This document shows, one piece after another, positions 46,677 to 56,275 of a stretch of DNA of 64,000 bases. The DNA comes from Deinococcus humi (lineage in GTDB: Bacteria; Deinococcota; Deinococci; Deinococcales; Deinococcaceae), in contig NZ_JACHFL010000006.1 in assembly GCF_014201875.1 (NCBI RefSeq), positions 1-64,000 on the forward strand. Reading direction: 5' to 3'. The position numbers were made by a program, and so were the translations under genes. Position 1 is the stretch's first letter. Every line of letters begins with the position of its first letter. The notes below the pieces were generated by a model, which made no database searches, was not told the origin of the DNA, and worked only from the letters and a program-made list of their open reading frames with translations.

Positions 46677-47606
46677 TCAGCTGATCATGTCCGCTGATGC
46701 AGACTCTGAAAACACGAGCGCCTGTTGATGTAACAGCGTGGTCAGCGCACGAATCATTGGCAGTGCGGCGCGTGAAGGCATCACAGCCACGGCCAGCTGG
46801 CGCCGGAGCGGCACCGGCAAGCCAAGAAGCCGCACCCCCTGGGGCAACGGTTGTGTGGCCAAATGCGGAATAATGGCGTGCCCCAGACCATGCGCCACCA
46901 TGCCCAGCATCGCACTGTCGTTCTCGACTTCCAGCACCGTCAATGTGGATGCTGCATGTTGATTGAGGTAGGTCTGCAGTAAGCGATTGCACCGGACACA
47001 GGTCATGGGCAAGAGCAGCGGTTGATTGGTCAACTGCTGCCAGATCTCAGCTGCCGTTTGCGATGCACTGGACGATTCTGAAACAACCAATTTGTAGTCG
47101 TCTTGATAAAACGGCCAATTCAGCAACGGCCCGGCCACCGGCATATGAACGATCGCAATGTCCACGTGTCCTGAGAGCAAAAACTCTTCCCCACTCGTGT
47201 GGTCGGATCCTGCGTCAATGACTTGAAGATTGATGCCCGGGTGTGTTGAGCGAAAGCGCGCAAGGATTTGAGGGAGCAGGTGGGTTGCGACGCTTCGCGG
47301 AGCGGCAATCCGCAATGTTCCTGTGAGTTGATCCGGCTCTTGAACCGCCTCATGAATGTCTGCGACCGCCTGAAGTGCACGCTCTGCATGTTGCAGCATG
47401 CGGGTTCCTGCCGCTGTTAAGGTCACGCCTGAGGATGCGCGGCGGAGCAGCCGCACTCCCAGGGCACGTTCCAGTTTGGCCACACCCTCAGACAAGCTGC
47501 TTTGCGACAGCCCCTGCTCCGCCGCGGCCTCTCCAAAACCGCCAGCCCGCACCACAGCCAGAAACAATCTCAATTGAGCCAGGGTGAGGCGGGATCGGGA
47601 GGACAT
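46677..47606 (-). CDS. LysR-family transcriptional regulator
   Basis: 309 residues. The N-terminal winged helix (TLAQLRLFLAVVRAGGFGEAAAEQGLSQSSLSEGVAKLERALGVRLLRR) is followed by a periplasmic-binding-like effector domain (about 90-300; GTLRIAAPRSVATHLLPQILARF). It is divergently oriented to the Asp/Glu racemase gene across about 215 bp. In the LysR family this usually means control of the neighbour, with an amino-acid-related effector. Confidence 0.85.
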   Translation of the reverse strand: MSSRSRLTLAQLRLFLAVVRAGGFGEAAAEQGLSQSSLSEGVAKLERALGVRLLRRASSGVTLTAAGTRMLQHAERALQAVADIHEAVQEPDQLTGTLRIAAPRSVATHLLPQILARFRSTHPGINLQVIDAGSDHTSGEEFLLSGHVDIAIVHMPVAGPLLNWPFYQDDYKLVVSESSSASQTAAEIWQQLTNQPLLLPMTCVRCNRLLQTYLNQHAASTLTVLEVENDSAMLGMVAHGLGHAIIPHLATQPLPQGVRLLGLPVPLRRQLAVAVMPSRAALPMIRALTTLLHQQALVFSESASADMIS

Positions 47607-47821
47607 CCCTCAGTGTACGCAACACGTGGATCAAGCTTCCAATTCATCGGACTTGCCGATCCTGCAGCACCGTTCCAAAGCCTGACCCGATAGGCTTTCA
47701 CGCATTGTCCCGTCATGCTGGTTCTGACAGGGAGACCTATGGACATCCAACCAGTTCAAATCTTTACGCCATCCCCTTTCCATTCTCGCCACTCCGGTTC
47801 AAGTCACCTGCGGGGGAAGCT

Positions 47822-48532
47822 ATGAAGACCATCGGTCTGATTGGCGGCCTGTCCTGGGAATCCAGCGCGCAGTATTACCGTCTCATCAACGAAACTGTTC
47901 GTGATCGGCTGGGTGGGCTGTGGTCCGCCGTGAGCCTCATGCACACGGTCAATTTCGAAGAAATTGAGCGGTTCCAGCGCCTCGGTGATTGGGATCAAGC
48001 GGCGGCGGTACTCATCGACAGCGCACGCCGGCTGGAGCGTGGGGGTGCAGATTTTCTCCTGATCTGTTCCAATACCATGCACCGGATGGCCCATGACGTC
48101 GAGGCGGCCGTCCGTATTCCGCTCCTGCACATTGCCGATCCGACCGCGCAACAGATTCAGACCCGAGGATTGACCCGGGTGGGCCTGCTCGGCACAGCGT
48201 TCACCATGGAACAGGCGTTTTATCAAGACCGCCTGCGGGAGAACTATGGCCTGAATGTGCTGGTTCCCGATGAGGCAGACCGAAAAACGGTTCACCGCGT
48301 TATCTACGAAGAGTTGGTTCAAGGGCGAGTAGAAGCGAACTCAAAAGCAGCGTATGTGCGGATCATGCAGGCACTGGTGGACCGTGGAGCACAGGGCATC
48401 ATCCTCGGCTGTACCGAAATCATGTTGCTGGTTGGCGAATCAGACACAACGGTGCCTATTTTTGATACCACCACTTTGCATGCCCTCGCTGCTGTGGATC
48501 TTGCCCTGCAGTCCAATCCAAATAAAGGGTAG
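47822..48532 (+). CDS. Aspartate/glutamate racemase family protein
   Basis: 236 residues of the cofactor-independent racemase family. The first catalytic Cys lies in LLICSNTMHRMA (about residue 83) and the second in IILGCTEIMLLV. The start MKTIGLIGGLSWESSAQYY is typical of aspartate racemase-type (YgeA-like) members and fixes the start at 47822; the frame extends upstream without conservation. It would produce D-amino acids for wall synthesis or signalling. It is transcribed away from the LysR gene. Confidence 0.87.
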   Translation: MKTIGLIGGLSWESSAQYYRLINETVRDRLGGLWSAVSLMHTVNFEEIERFQRLGDWDQAAAVLIDSARRLERGGADFLLICSNTMHRMAHDVEAAVRIPLLHIADPTAQQIQTRGLTRVGLLGTAFTMEQAFYQDRLRENYGLNVLVPDEADRKTVHRVIYEELVQGRVEANSKAAYVRIMQALVDRGAQGIILGCTEIMLLVGESDTTVPIFDTTTLHALAAVDLALQSNPNKG

Positions 48533-48604
48533 AAGGTCAACGGGCCTCTCGTGCCTAAGGCCGGTCACGTACTGTGCTGCTGGGCTGCCAGGGGGCTGCC
48601 CCGC

Positions 48605-49050
48605 TATTGCGTCGTTGAGGTTAAGTGGCTTGAGCTTGGCGTTCGACCTCGTGAGGGGTCAAGTCGCCCAGTGTGGAGTGGCGGCGCTGTCGGTTATAGA
48701 AGACCAAGTGGATTCGAAGATGGCCTGCCGGGCAGCGGTACCTCAGCGTATGGTTTCTTTGGCAAAGAAGGTGGTGGCTTTTTCGGGATTTCTCGGTCCT
48801 GGCACAGGAGTTCGTTCCCTCTGCGGAGCCGTTGGATTTCTGTTGCTCAGGGGGCGGATTTCGCTTTCCCTGACCAGGGAAAGCAGCGTCGCCCCGTTGC
48901 TGTTCGGCCGTCAGCCATTGCGCAGCAGTGAGGCGCCCTTGCCCAACTCGCAAGCGGTGTGGGAGAGGTTGCTGCCTGTTCGGGCGAGCCCAGCGGCGTC
49001 TCGCTTAAATTCTGCGGTTGGATTGTGCGGTGGGTCATGATGTGCCTCCT
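48605..49050 (-). pseudogene. Internally deleted IS3-family-like element
   Basis: The complement begins with an OrfA-like part in two frames (AEFKRDAAGLARTGSNLSHTACELG, EQQRGDAAFPGQGK, then KATTFFAKE). It jumps directly to the very end of an OrfB-type integrase (YNRQRRHSTLGDLTPHEVERQAQ). More than 200 codons of the integrase core are missing. Confidence 0.7.
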
Positions 49051-49539
49051 TTTATCGAGGCTGATCTCCATCTGCGCAAAACCGGGTCACCCTCGCTCGC
49101 CAAGCGATCCCAATACGAAGATATAGGGAACGGCGTCGAGGGTACGACGGTCACCAGCGCGAAGGCGTCCGACTCGGTCGGGAGAAGAGCCTGCATCAGC
49201 TCCACTGCGCGTCAGTGAGGTCCCGGGACATCGTTTCAGCCTACGGACGTCCTTTTTGAAACCGCCTCTAACCGGAAGCGGACTACGCCGACGCGTCCAT
49301 GGTGCACTCGGGCCACGTCATCACTGCCCAGAGCTACGCCTTCGCCGAGTTCGGGCTCACCGTCGCCGATGGCCTCAGTGCGGTGTGGAACGTCGCCAGT
49401 GCCCGGCGCTTCTCTCTGGGCCACGGCCATCCAGCGTCTGGGTCACCGGGCGGGGGCACCATCGGCCCATCATCCAGCACCCCTTACCGTCTGGGCACCC
49501 AGGGCGGCGGATCCACGGCCACCCACCAGGAGGTACCCT
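49051..49539. other. Intergenic stretch before the lipoprotein gene
   Basis: A plus-strand frame near 49280-49370 (SGHVITAQSYAFAEFGLTVADG) looks somewhat coding and could be a gene tail, but no start or family is recognisable. Confidence 0.35.
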
Positions 49540-50325
49540 ATGCACCCGACCCGACTGCTGCTGCTTGCCCTTGCCGTCACCACCCTGTCTGCGTGTGGGG
49601 GCGGCACCGCTCACCCCACTCCGGCCCCCTCCGGTCAGCCTGGCCCCACCTCGCCGGGTACCGGGCAACCCGCGCCCACGCCCAACCCCGTGCCAGCACC
49701 CGCTCCTGGGGCCTACACCATGACGGGCCGCGTCATGGCGGAGTGGGGTGAGCCCCTGGCCGGCGTAGACGTGTATGTCCAGCACACGGAATCAAGAACC
49801 TACACCAAAGGTGTCACGGACGCGCAGGGCCGTTACGTCGTCCCGATCCCGCAGGAGGCGGGGCTGTGGAGCGCCGTCGCCTACCGAATCATGACCTACA
49901 GCAGCCGCGACATCCCCGTGTACCTCGCCCCCGAGGACACCACGCCCTTTTCCTCCTCCAAGGGGGCCGTCAGGGATTTCGTGTACCGCGTCAAGGATGC
50001 GCCCCACGGCAGGGTGATCGACGAAATCGACAGCCTGGACGTGGAGATCGACTACGACACGCTGGAAGTCACCTTCACGCCCGACGGCCCGAATACGGCG
50101 AACAGAAGCGAGCCCTTCACGCTCAGGTACCGTTTCGGGTATGGCCTGCCGAACATTCCCTTGGGGGAGTATTTTGTCACGGCCACGCAGATGCGAAGCG
50201 GCCAGCGGGAGCCGCTCCTGATCGCCACGCGCGACACCCCCACGTATGTCTCCCGCGCCCGGGCCCGCTTCCTGCCCGAGACCATGCATGTCCTTGCCAT
50301 GGAACTGTTCTGGAAGAACCCGTAG
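49540..50325 (+). CDS. Lipoprotein with carboxypeptidase-regulatory-like domain
   Basis: 261 residues. The signal peptide ends in a lipobox (LSACGG, Cys about residue 19), followed by a Pro/Thr/Gly-rich linker and a transthyretin-like domain (about 60-115: MTGRVMAEWGEPLAGVDVYVQ, VTDAQGRYVVPIP). The C-terminal part is a second beta-rich domain. AGGAGG precedes the ATG at 49540. A related lipoprotein is encoded on the other strand at 54649-55485 with the same layout, and the large SARP-AAA regulator lies between them. The role is unknown; the domain usually binds other proteins or glycans. Confidence 0.8.
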   Translation: MHPTRLLLLALAVTTLSACGGGTAHPTPAPSGQPGPTSPGTGQPAPTPNPVPAPAPGAYTMTGRVMAEWGEPLAGVDVYVQHTESRTYTKGVTDAQGRYVVPIPQEAGLWSAVAYRIMTYSSRDIPVYLAPEDTTPFSSSKGAVRDFVYRVKDAPHGRVIDEIDSLDVEIDYDTLEVTFTPDGPNTANRSEPFTLRYRFGYGLPNIPLGEYFVTATQMRSGQREPLLIATRDTPTYVSRARARFLPETMHVLAMELFWKNP

Positions 50326-50477
50326 ATCCGCCGCTGGATACCAGCGCGTCGGCCCCACCATCCAGCCCAAGATCACTATTCCCGACGCGGTTTGGAGATC
50401 CCGCTGTCTGCCCGGAAGCCAGACAGCGGGCCAGACGTGCTGGGGATGGGGTCAATGGGGCTCCAGGGATTGAACAA

Positions 50478-50924
50478 TCAGGTCTGCAGCGAAGGCCAGA
50501 AGCGGGTGTCCAATCCTTCAAGGAAGCTAACCTGATCACCCAGGCCCGGTTCTATCCCTGCTCCTCCCGGTGGTTCATTCGTCGGGCCACCGCTCGCTGG
50601 ATCGCTGAAGACCTGCATGCGGCGCCGCCGGCGCAGCACGAAGCGCTGCACCTTCCCACTGGGCGTTTTGGGCAGTTCGTTCACAAAGTGCACCGTGCGC
50701 GGGTAGGCGTGCGCGGCGAACTGTTGCTTGACCAGCCGCTGCAACTCGGCGGCGAGCGCCTCGTCTCCACGGTCGTCTGCGCGCAACACCACGAAGGCCT
50801 CCAGCACCTCTCCGCGCAACGCGTCCGGCACGCCGATGACTGCCGCCTTCATGACCCGTTCGACATCCCAATCGCTGAGAGTGAAGCGGTGATAGAGCAT
50901 TGGCGGCAGAGTCGATGACCGCAA
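50478..50924 (-). pseudogene. Acyl-CoA synthetase C-terminal fragment fused to an IS6 N-terminal piece
   Basis: From about residue 25 the frame reads MKAAVIGVPDALRGEVLEAFVVLR, then LVKQQFAAHAYPRTVHFVNELPKTPSGKVQRFVLR. This is the C-terminal lid domain of an acetyl-CoA-synthetase-like enzyme with the catalytic lysine motif. It differs from the intact enzyme at 36054-37772. The residues before it (YHRFTLSDWDVE) are the IS6-like transposase N-terminus, joined in frame. The 400-residue adenylation core is missing. Confidence 0.75.
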
Positions 50925-51000
50925 GATGGAACCGGGATCCAGGGATTTTCTGACCCCTCAGCGCCGCGTCACTCTACCCTGGCAACTTGCCACAGCCCAT
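50880..51000 (-). repeat. IS6-like left end and N-terminal fragment
   Basis: Ends in a TGTGGCAAGTTGCCAGGG-type terminus near 50985 (reverse strand), followed inward by CCTCAGCG-like sequence and the transposase start that runs into the acyl-CoA synthetase fragment. Confidence 0.5.
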
Positions 51001-51165
51001 TCTCAATTGAAGAAGCCCTGCTGACATGCTGCTTTATGCATTCAAAAAAGCCCCTGCGTCTAGCACGGGCTGATGACAGATTCAAGTTAAAGCGACAAAA
51101 GGCGTCGCGCAGTGGCGCTCAGGGATGCGTTCCATCCTTGTGTTCCCCTGTTCTACACTTAAGGG

Positions 51166-54100
51166 GTGCCTTCCTCTGCCTGGCAGGTCACCGTGCTCGG
51201 ACTGGCCCACCTCACAGGACCGGGTGACACGGTGCTGGAGCTTGACCGCAAAACTGCTGGCGTCCTGGCCTACCTGGCTGTCGAGGGCAGCGCGCCCCGT
51301 TCCCGGCTGGCTGGGTACCTGTGGCCGGAATCCAGGGAGGAGACCGCCCGGAACAACCTCGCGCAGCTGCTGCGCAAACTTCGGCTCGCAGCTGGAGAAG
51401 ATCTCGTACCTGGGAGCAGCACCGGCCTCCTGAGACTGGCTGACGGTATGCGAACAGACGCTTGCGACGCCCGCGAGGCCTATCTCCTCGGACAATACGA
51501 AGCTTTTGTGGCCCATGATCCCTTGCTGCTGGCCGGACAGGACTATGACGACTGCCCCGAATTCGATGACTGGCTCGTCGCGGAACGTGAACGTTGGATG
51601 GAGTGGCACCGGGCCGCCCTGCGGGAGCTCTCTGCACAGGCTGAAACGCGCGGCCACCTTGACGAGGCCCTGCGCTGGGCCCTGCAGGCACTGACCGCCG
51701 ACCCGGTGTCAGAAGGCATGTTCGTGCGGGTGATGACCCTGCAGTACCTGTGTGGTCAGCGCCTCCAGGCCCTGCAGACGTTTGAACGCTGTCAGACCAT
51801 GCTACAGGTGGAGTTCGGGGTTGAACCGCTGCGTCAGACCAGTGAACTGGCCCAGACCATTGCCAGGAGTACTGCGGCTCCCAGACCATCGGAGTCCGGG
51901 TCTCCGCTTCCTCTGACTGTCCTGAGACCTCCCCGCCTGATTGGGCGGGCTGACCAATGGCAGCAGTTACAGCAGGCCTTTGAGGCCAGACAGGTCATGT
52001 TCCTGACCGGAGAACCCGGCAGTGGCAAGTCGCGCCTGGCTCTGGACTTCGCCTCATCCGTCGGGACCGTGATGCACCTGCAGGCGCGCCCTGGGGACCA
52101 AGACGTCCCCTACGCCACACTGACCCGCCATGCCCGGCACCTCCTGCAGACCACCTCGCCGGACCGGATGCCTGACTGGGCACGCCAGGAACTTGCGGGC
52201 TTGGTTCCTGAACTTGCCGGAGCGACCACAAAGGCGCAAGAGAGCAACGGTGAAACCAGACTTCGTCTGTACCGGGCCTTTCTCGAACTGATGCGCGCCG
52301 CGGCCCCAGACTGCCGGGCGTTCGTGATGGATGACCTGCAGTTCGCAGATCAGGCCAGTCAGGAAGCTCTGCTGTACGTGCTGGCCAACCGACCGCAGGG
52401 GGACTTCCCTGCGCTTCTCGCTGTCGCGCGCGAAGGAGAGCTTGCCACCCCCACCCATGAACGCCTGGACGCGCTGATCGGGACGGGGCTCGCCGTCAAC
52501 TGCGCCGTCGCGCCTCTCTCTGACGAAGCGATTCAGGAATTTCTCGGAAGCCTCGAGGTGCCCGAAGTTCAGCACCTGGCGGCCGATCTTGCCCGCTACA
52601 CCCGCGGGAATCCACTGTTCATCCTTGAGACCCTCAAGCACATCATGCAAACTGACGGGTATCTCAATGCCTCCCTGGGGTACTTCACGCTGCCGAAACG
52701 GGTGGGGGTCCTGATCGAGCAGCGTCTGAAGCGCCTGTCTCCAACGGCCCTTCAGGTCGCTCAGGCTGCCGCCGTCCTCCAGAGTGACTTTGATCTTGAC
52801 GTGGTGAGCGAGGTCCTGAATCAACCCATCTTCACCCTGATTCCCGTCTGGGAAGAACTTGAACGTGCGCAGGTCTTCGACCGTGACCGTTTCACCCATG
52901 ACATCGTCTATGAAAGCGTCCGCAATAGCTTGCCAGGGGGAGTGTGGCAGGCCCTGCACCGCAGCGCTGCGAGGACCCTTGAACGTCACGGCGCTGCGCC
53001 AGCACGGGTGGCCCGGCACTGGCTCGAGGGGGCGCGGCCTGCTGCGGCTGTCCCGTTTCTCCGCAGCGCGGCGCAGCAGGCCGAGCAACGTTACCTGCTA
53101 TGGGAAGCGGCGCAGACCTATGCTCAACTGACCGATCTGCTGAATCAGCTTCAGGACCAGCCGGCTGCGTTTGATGCGCTCGACGCCCAGGCGGAGACGC
53201 TGATCAACCTGCAGGACGCCGATGGGCTTGCTGCCGTCGTCAGCCGACTGCAAAACAGTGCCGTGACCCTCGCTCAGCAGGTTGCTGCTCGTGTGCGTCA
53301 CTGCTTTCTCCTGTTCCTGTGCGGTGATCAGCCCGCGCTGCTGCAGGCGTCGGAAGAAGGGTTGGCGTGGGCCCGTGAGGCCGGAGACCTGAAAGCCGAA
53401 GCGTCCTTCCTCGAGGGAATCGCCTACGTCGATATCATTCGTGGCGGTGGCGTGCGTGCGCGTGAGGCGTTCACCCGCATGCTCGAAGTGGGTCAGGCCT
53501 GCGGGGACACGGAACTGCAGGCCAAATCCCATGAGGGCCTGGGCATGGTGATCCGCAACAACCGTCCCCTGGTGCTCGAGCATTACCGCCAGGCCGCCCT
53601 CCTGCACGAACAGAACGGGAACATCAGCAGCTTCGCCGCTGCCTCCGGAAAACGAGCCTGGCTGCAGTACGAGGTGGGTGACGTCCACGGGGCACTCCAG
53701 ATCTTTGAGCACGCCCACCGGCGTCTCAACGAGGTCCGCGAGGGGCATGACAGTGTCAAATTGATCAACGCCTGGGGGCGCAGTACCTGCCTTCAGGCCC
53801 TGGGTCACTACGCAGCCGCTCTGGAGGTTCCCACAGGGGCGTTGGCGATCTCGTCCGGCCGGGACGCTGGTTCGACCGGATGGCGACGCGTGCTGGAGCT
53901 CCAGCGGGGCCGCGTGCTGCTGGAGCTCGGGTGTTCCCAGGAAGCCCTGTCCGCCATTCAAGGGGCCATCGCGGCTCCGGAATACATCCAGAATATTCGG
54001 AGCCGCGGGATGATCTCCCTGGGCCAGGCTCTCCTGGCGGTCGGGCAACTTTCCGAAGCCCGGCAGGTATTCTCACAAGCGGAAACCCTGCTGGACCCAG

Positions 54101-54549
54101 AAAATGGGCCTTACTACTGGACGCAAGTGCAGCTCGGCCAGGCTCAACTGCTACCCGCCGAACAGCAGCTGGCGGTGTTCGAGAGCCTGCTCGACCTCGC
54201 CCAGCGAAAAACCCTGCCGCACCTGTCGCTGGCCGTACAGATCCGCCGGGCACAGGCCCTGATGGCGCTCGATCTGCCCGCAGCAGAGCGCGATCTGGAA
54301 GGCGACGCGGCCGCTCACGGGGTGCTGAGCTTTGGTGAAGTGCTCCTCACCCGCTACCGTGTGGCCCGCAGGAACGCCAGCCCTGATGCGGCGGCTCGCC
54401 TGCACGCCCTCACGGAGTGGGTGACCCGAACCGCCCAGGATCAGGTTCCAGCCCAACACCGCGCATCCTTCTGGTCATTCAACCCGGCCGCACGTGTGGT
54501 GCACGAAGCGCAACCCGCTCTATCACACATCAGAATCACGCGTGGTTAA
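51166..54549 (+). CDS. Large SARP-type regulator: BTAD, AAA ATPase, TPR
   Basis: 1127 residues, starting at GTG. A winged helix occupies about 1-95 (VTVLGLAHLTGPGD, PRSRLAGYLWPESREETARNNLAQLLRKLR). A BTAD domain follows (about 100-245). A P-loop ATPase domain covers about 260-600, with Walker A GEPGSGKS (282-289) and a Walker-B-like FVMDDLQFAD. The remaining 450 residues are helical TPR-like repeats. This is the layout of AfsR-like and MalT-like activators, which switch on by nucleotide and ligand binding. It stands between two related lipoprotein genes, one on each side, and may control them. Confidence 0.87.
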   Translation: MPSSAWQVTVLGLAHLTGPGDTVLELDRKTAGVLAYLAVEGSAPRSRLAGYLWPESREETARNNLAQLLRKLRLAAGEDLVPGSSTGLLRLADGMRTDACDAREAYLLGQYEAFVAHDPLLLAGQDYDDCPEFDDWLVAERERWMEWHRAALRELSAQAETRGHLDEALRWALQALTADPVSEGMFVRVMTLQYLCGQRLQALQTFERCQTMLQVEFGVEPLRQTSELAQTIARSTAAPRPSESGSPLPLTVLRPPRLIGRADQWQQLQQAFEARQVMFLTGEPGSGKSRLALDFASSVGTVMHLQARPGDQDVPYATLTRHARHLLQTTSPDRMPDWARQELAGLVPELAGATTKAQESNGETRLRLYRAFLELMRAAAPDCRAFVMDDLQFADQASQEALLYVLANRPQGDFPALLAVAREGELATPTHERLDALIGTGLAVNCAVAPLSDEAIQEFLGSLEVPEVQHLAADLARYTRGNPLFILETLKHIMQTDGYLNASLGYFTLPKRVGVLIEQRLKRLSPTALQVAQAAAVLQSDFDLDVVSEVLNQPIFTLIPVWEELERAQVFDRDRFTHDIVYESVRNSLPGGVWQALHRSAARTLERHGAAPARVARHWLEGARPAAAVPFLRSAAQQAEQRYLLWEAAQTYAQLTDLLNQLQDQPAAFDALDAQAETLINLQDADGLAAVVSRLQNSAVTLAQQVAARVRHCFLLFLCGDQPALLQASEEGLAWAREAGDLKAEASFLEGIAYVDIIRGGGVRAREAFTRMLEVGQACGDTELQAKSHEGLGMVIRNNRPLVLEHYRQAALLHEQNGNISSFAAASGKRAWLQYEVGDVHGALQIFEHAHRRLNEVREGHDSVKLINAWGRSTCLQALGHYAAALEVPTGALAISSGRDAGSTGWRRVLELQRGRVLLELGCSQEALSAIQGAIAAPEYIQNIRSRGMISLGQALLAVGQLSEARQVFSQAETLLDPENGPYYWTQVQLGQAQLLPAEQQLAVFESLLDLAQRKTLPHLSLAVQIRRAQALMALDLPAAERDLEGDAAAHGVLSFGEVLLTRYRVARRNASPDAAARLHALTEWVTRTAQDQVPAQHRASFWSFNPAARVVHEAQPALSHIRITRG

Positions 54550-54648
54550 GCCGGGACGGGTGGTCACTGCGCCTGTGACCCGTTCACGCCGGACCAAAAG
54601 CCCGGGTGCGCGAATACGCACCTGAGCCCGTGTGGCACCTTGAGCTTG

Positions 54649-55485
54649 TTATGGGCGGGCGATCCAGAAGTAGGTCTTGACCAACGTTCCGCTGTGCCCA
54701 CAGGAGTCGTATCCGTTGAAGAGCACTTTGGCAGACGGCCTGAGACTCTCCTCGGTGTTCGTCCTGCTTACGGACAATGGCGTTTGGCTGCCGTCAGCGT
54801 TCACCAGGGCCGCGGTTAAGGTGTAGTACCCGACCGGGATGTCCTGAAGAGCCTTGTCAACGCTCGTGACCCGCTTGATCGTCGTGCCTGTGCTGCCGTC
54901 GATGAGTGGCCCGTCCGGCACCAGCGTGACCTCAACCTGCGCGGAACGGTCGACGGCCTCGTCCGGGTCAGTGAACGTATTCAACAGCGCCAGAGACCCG
55001 CCCCAGAAACCGCTGCCGATGTTGTCGTTCGTTTGATCGGAAGGCCCACTGATTTTCCAACGGAAATTGCGGATTACACCAGCCGAGGCGTTGAACGCGT
55101 CTTTGTAGGGTTCCGGGTCACCAGCCATGCGCAGACAGTACTGCCGATCGTGGTAATTCACTTCCTTGTAGGCGGAGACGTAATACGGGTTGGTGGCCGG
55201 ATTGAGCTCAATGGACTGATACTTCCCGTCCGTGCCCGTCGAGGTAAAGACTGTCCCACGGAACATGGCGGGCTCAATAATCAGCTTGACGCCGGGCACG
55301 GGGTCACCTCGCACGTCCAGCACCCGGCCACTGACCGTGTTTGGCGTGGGCTTGCCTGGCTTGCCTTCCGTTCCCCCGCCGGTGCCACTTCCGGTACCGG
55401 GGTCAGCGGCGGGGACGGCGCCGCCACAAGCACTGAGCGTGACAAGCGAGAGGGTGAGAAGCAGGGCCTGTGTTCTTTTGTGCAT
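54649..55485 (-). CDS. Lipoprotein with carboxypeptidase-regulatory-like domain (second copy type)
   Basis: 278 residues with a lipoprotein signal (LVTLSACGG, Cys about residue 20), a Gly/Thr/Lys-rich linker and a transthyretin-like domain (VSGRVLDVRGDPVPGVKLIIEP, STGTDGKYQSIEL). A C-terminal beta-rich domain contains VEVTLVPDGPLIDG and DIPVGYYTLTAALV, which parallel VEVTFTPDGPN and NIPLGEYFVTATQM of the protein at 49540. The start at 55485 has AAGGAG upstream; the longer frame to 55953 is not supported. It converges with the SARP-AAA gene. Confidence 0.8.
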   Translation of the reverse strand: MHKRTQALLLTLSLVTLSACGGAVPAADPGTGSGTGGGTEGKPGKPTPNTVSGRVLDVRGDPVPGVKLIIEPAMFRGTVFTSTGTDGKYQSIELNPATNPYYVSAYKEVNYHDRQYCLRMAGDPEPYKDAFNASAGVIRNFRWKISGPSDQTNDNIGSGFWGGSLALLNTFTDPDEAVDRSAQVEVTLVPDGPLIDGSTGTTIKRVTSVDKALQDIPVGYYTLTAALVNADGSQTPLSVSRTNTEESLRPSAKVLFNGYDSCGHSGTLVKTYFWIARP

Positions 55486-56275
55486 GTGGTCTCCTTGTAC
55501 GCCACGCATCGCAGTGAATCCTCGTCGGGCGATGAGACAGGTGTACAGGGAAACCGATGAATTCTGGATGATCGCCTTGGCACGAACAGGGCGGTGCGAA
55601 GAGCAGACCCCAGACCCAGCCTGGCTCCGCCACCCGATCAGATCTGAAGCAACCCAGGAAACACAGCTGCCGAGCTGTCGCTGCCCTGTGGGGAATCGCT
55701 GGCTAAAAATGTTGAAGCACAGGTATCCAGGACGACAGCAGACCCAGCGAAAACCCGGAATGGCCGCTGTATTGACCAGGGTGATTGGGTGCTGTTGACC
55801 CAATGGAGCAGAAGCTTGGATCAGTTGCAAAACATTGGCAGGACCGACCACCTGGCACGACTCTACGGCTGTCCGCTCGTCCCAATGCCCACCGTACAGC
55901 GAAGTGTGGCCAGTCCCGGGAGTCTGTCGAGGATGACAAGGCTCAGACCCCATTTGTTTATGGACTGCTGGGATTGCGTCGCCTGGCCCTCTTCTTGGGG
56001 TCTTCCAAACCCCTTCTTCTCAGAGCGTCCCAGGCTGATCAGTTCCATGCCCGCTCCTGTGGATGAACAACCAGCAACCATCCGATGATCGCTGGCTGCC
56101 ACGTCGCTGCGGCCAGAAGGCGCAGAGGTGGCTGTGGCACACCCTGTGCGCTGGAAGCACGCCTGTCCTTCTTCCGACTGTGGTGCCCCTCGAGTTCATC
56201 ATCCAAAAATCACGGCCTTCGGGGGAAGGTGACGCTTGAAGCGACGCCCTCTGCGTGTCGCCCCCAGGAGGAACC
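55486..56275. other. Intergenic stretch, no gene supported
   Basis: About 790 bp between divergent genes. Frames are open on both strands but lack motifs and ribosome-binding sites. It presumably contains the two promoters. Confidence 0.4.
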
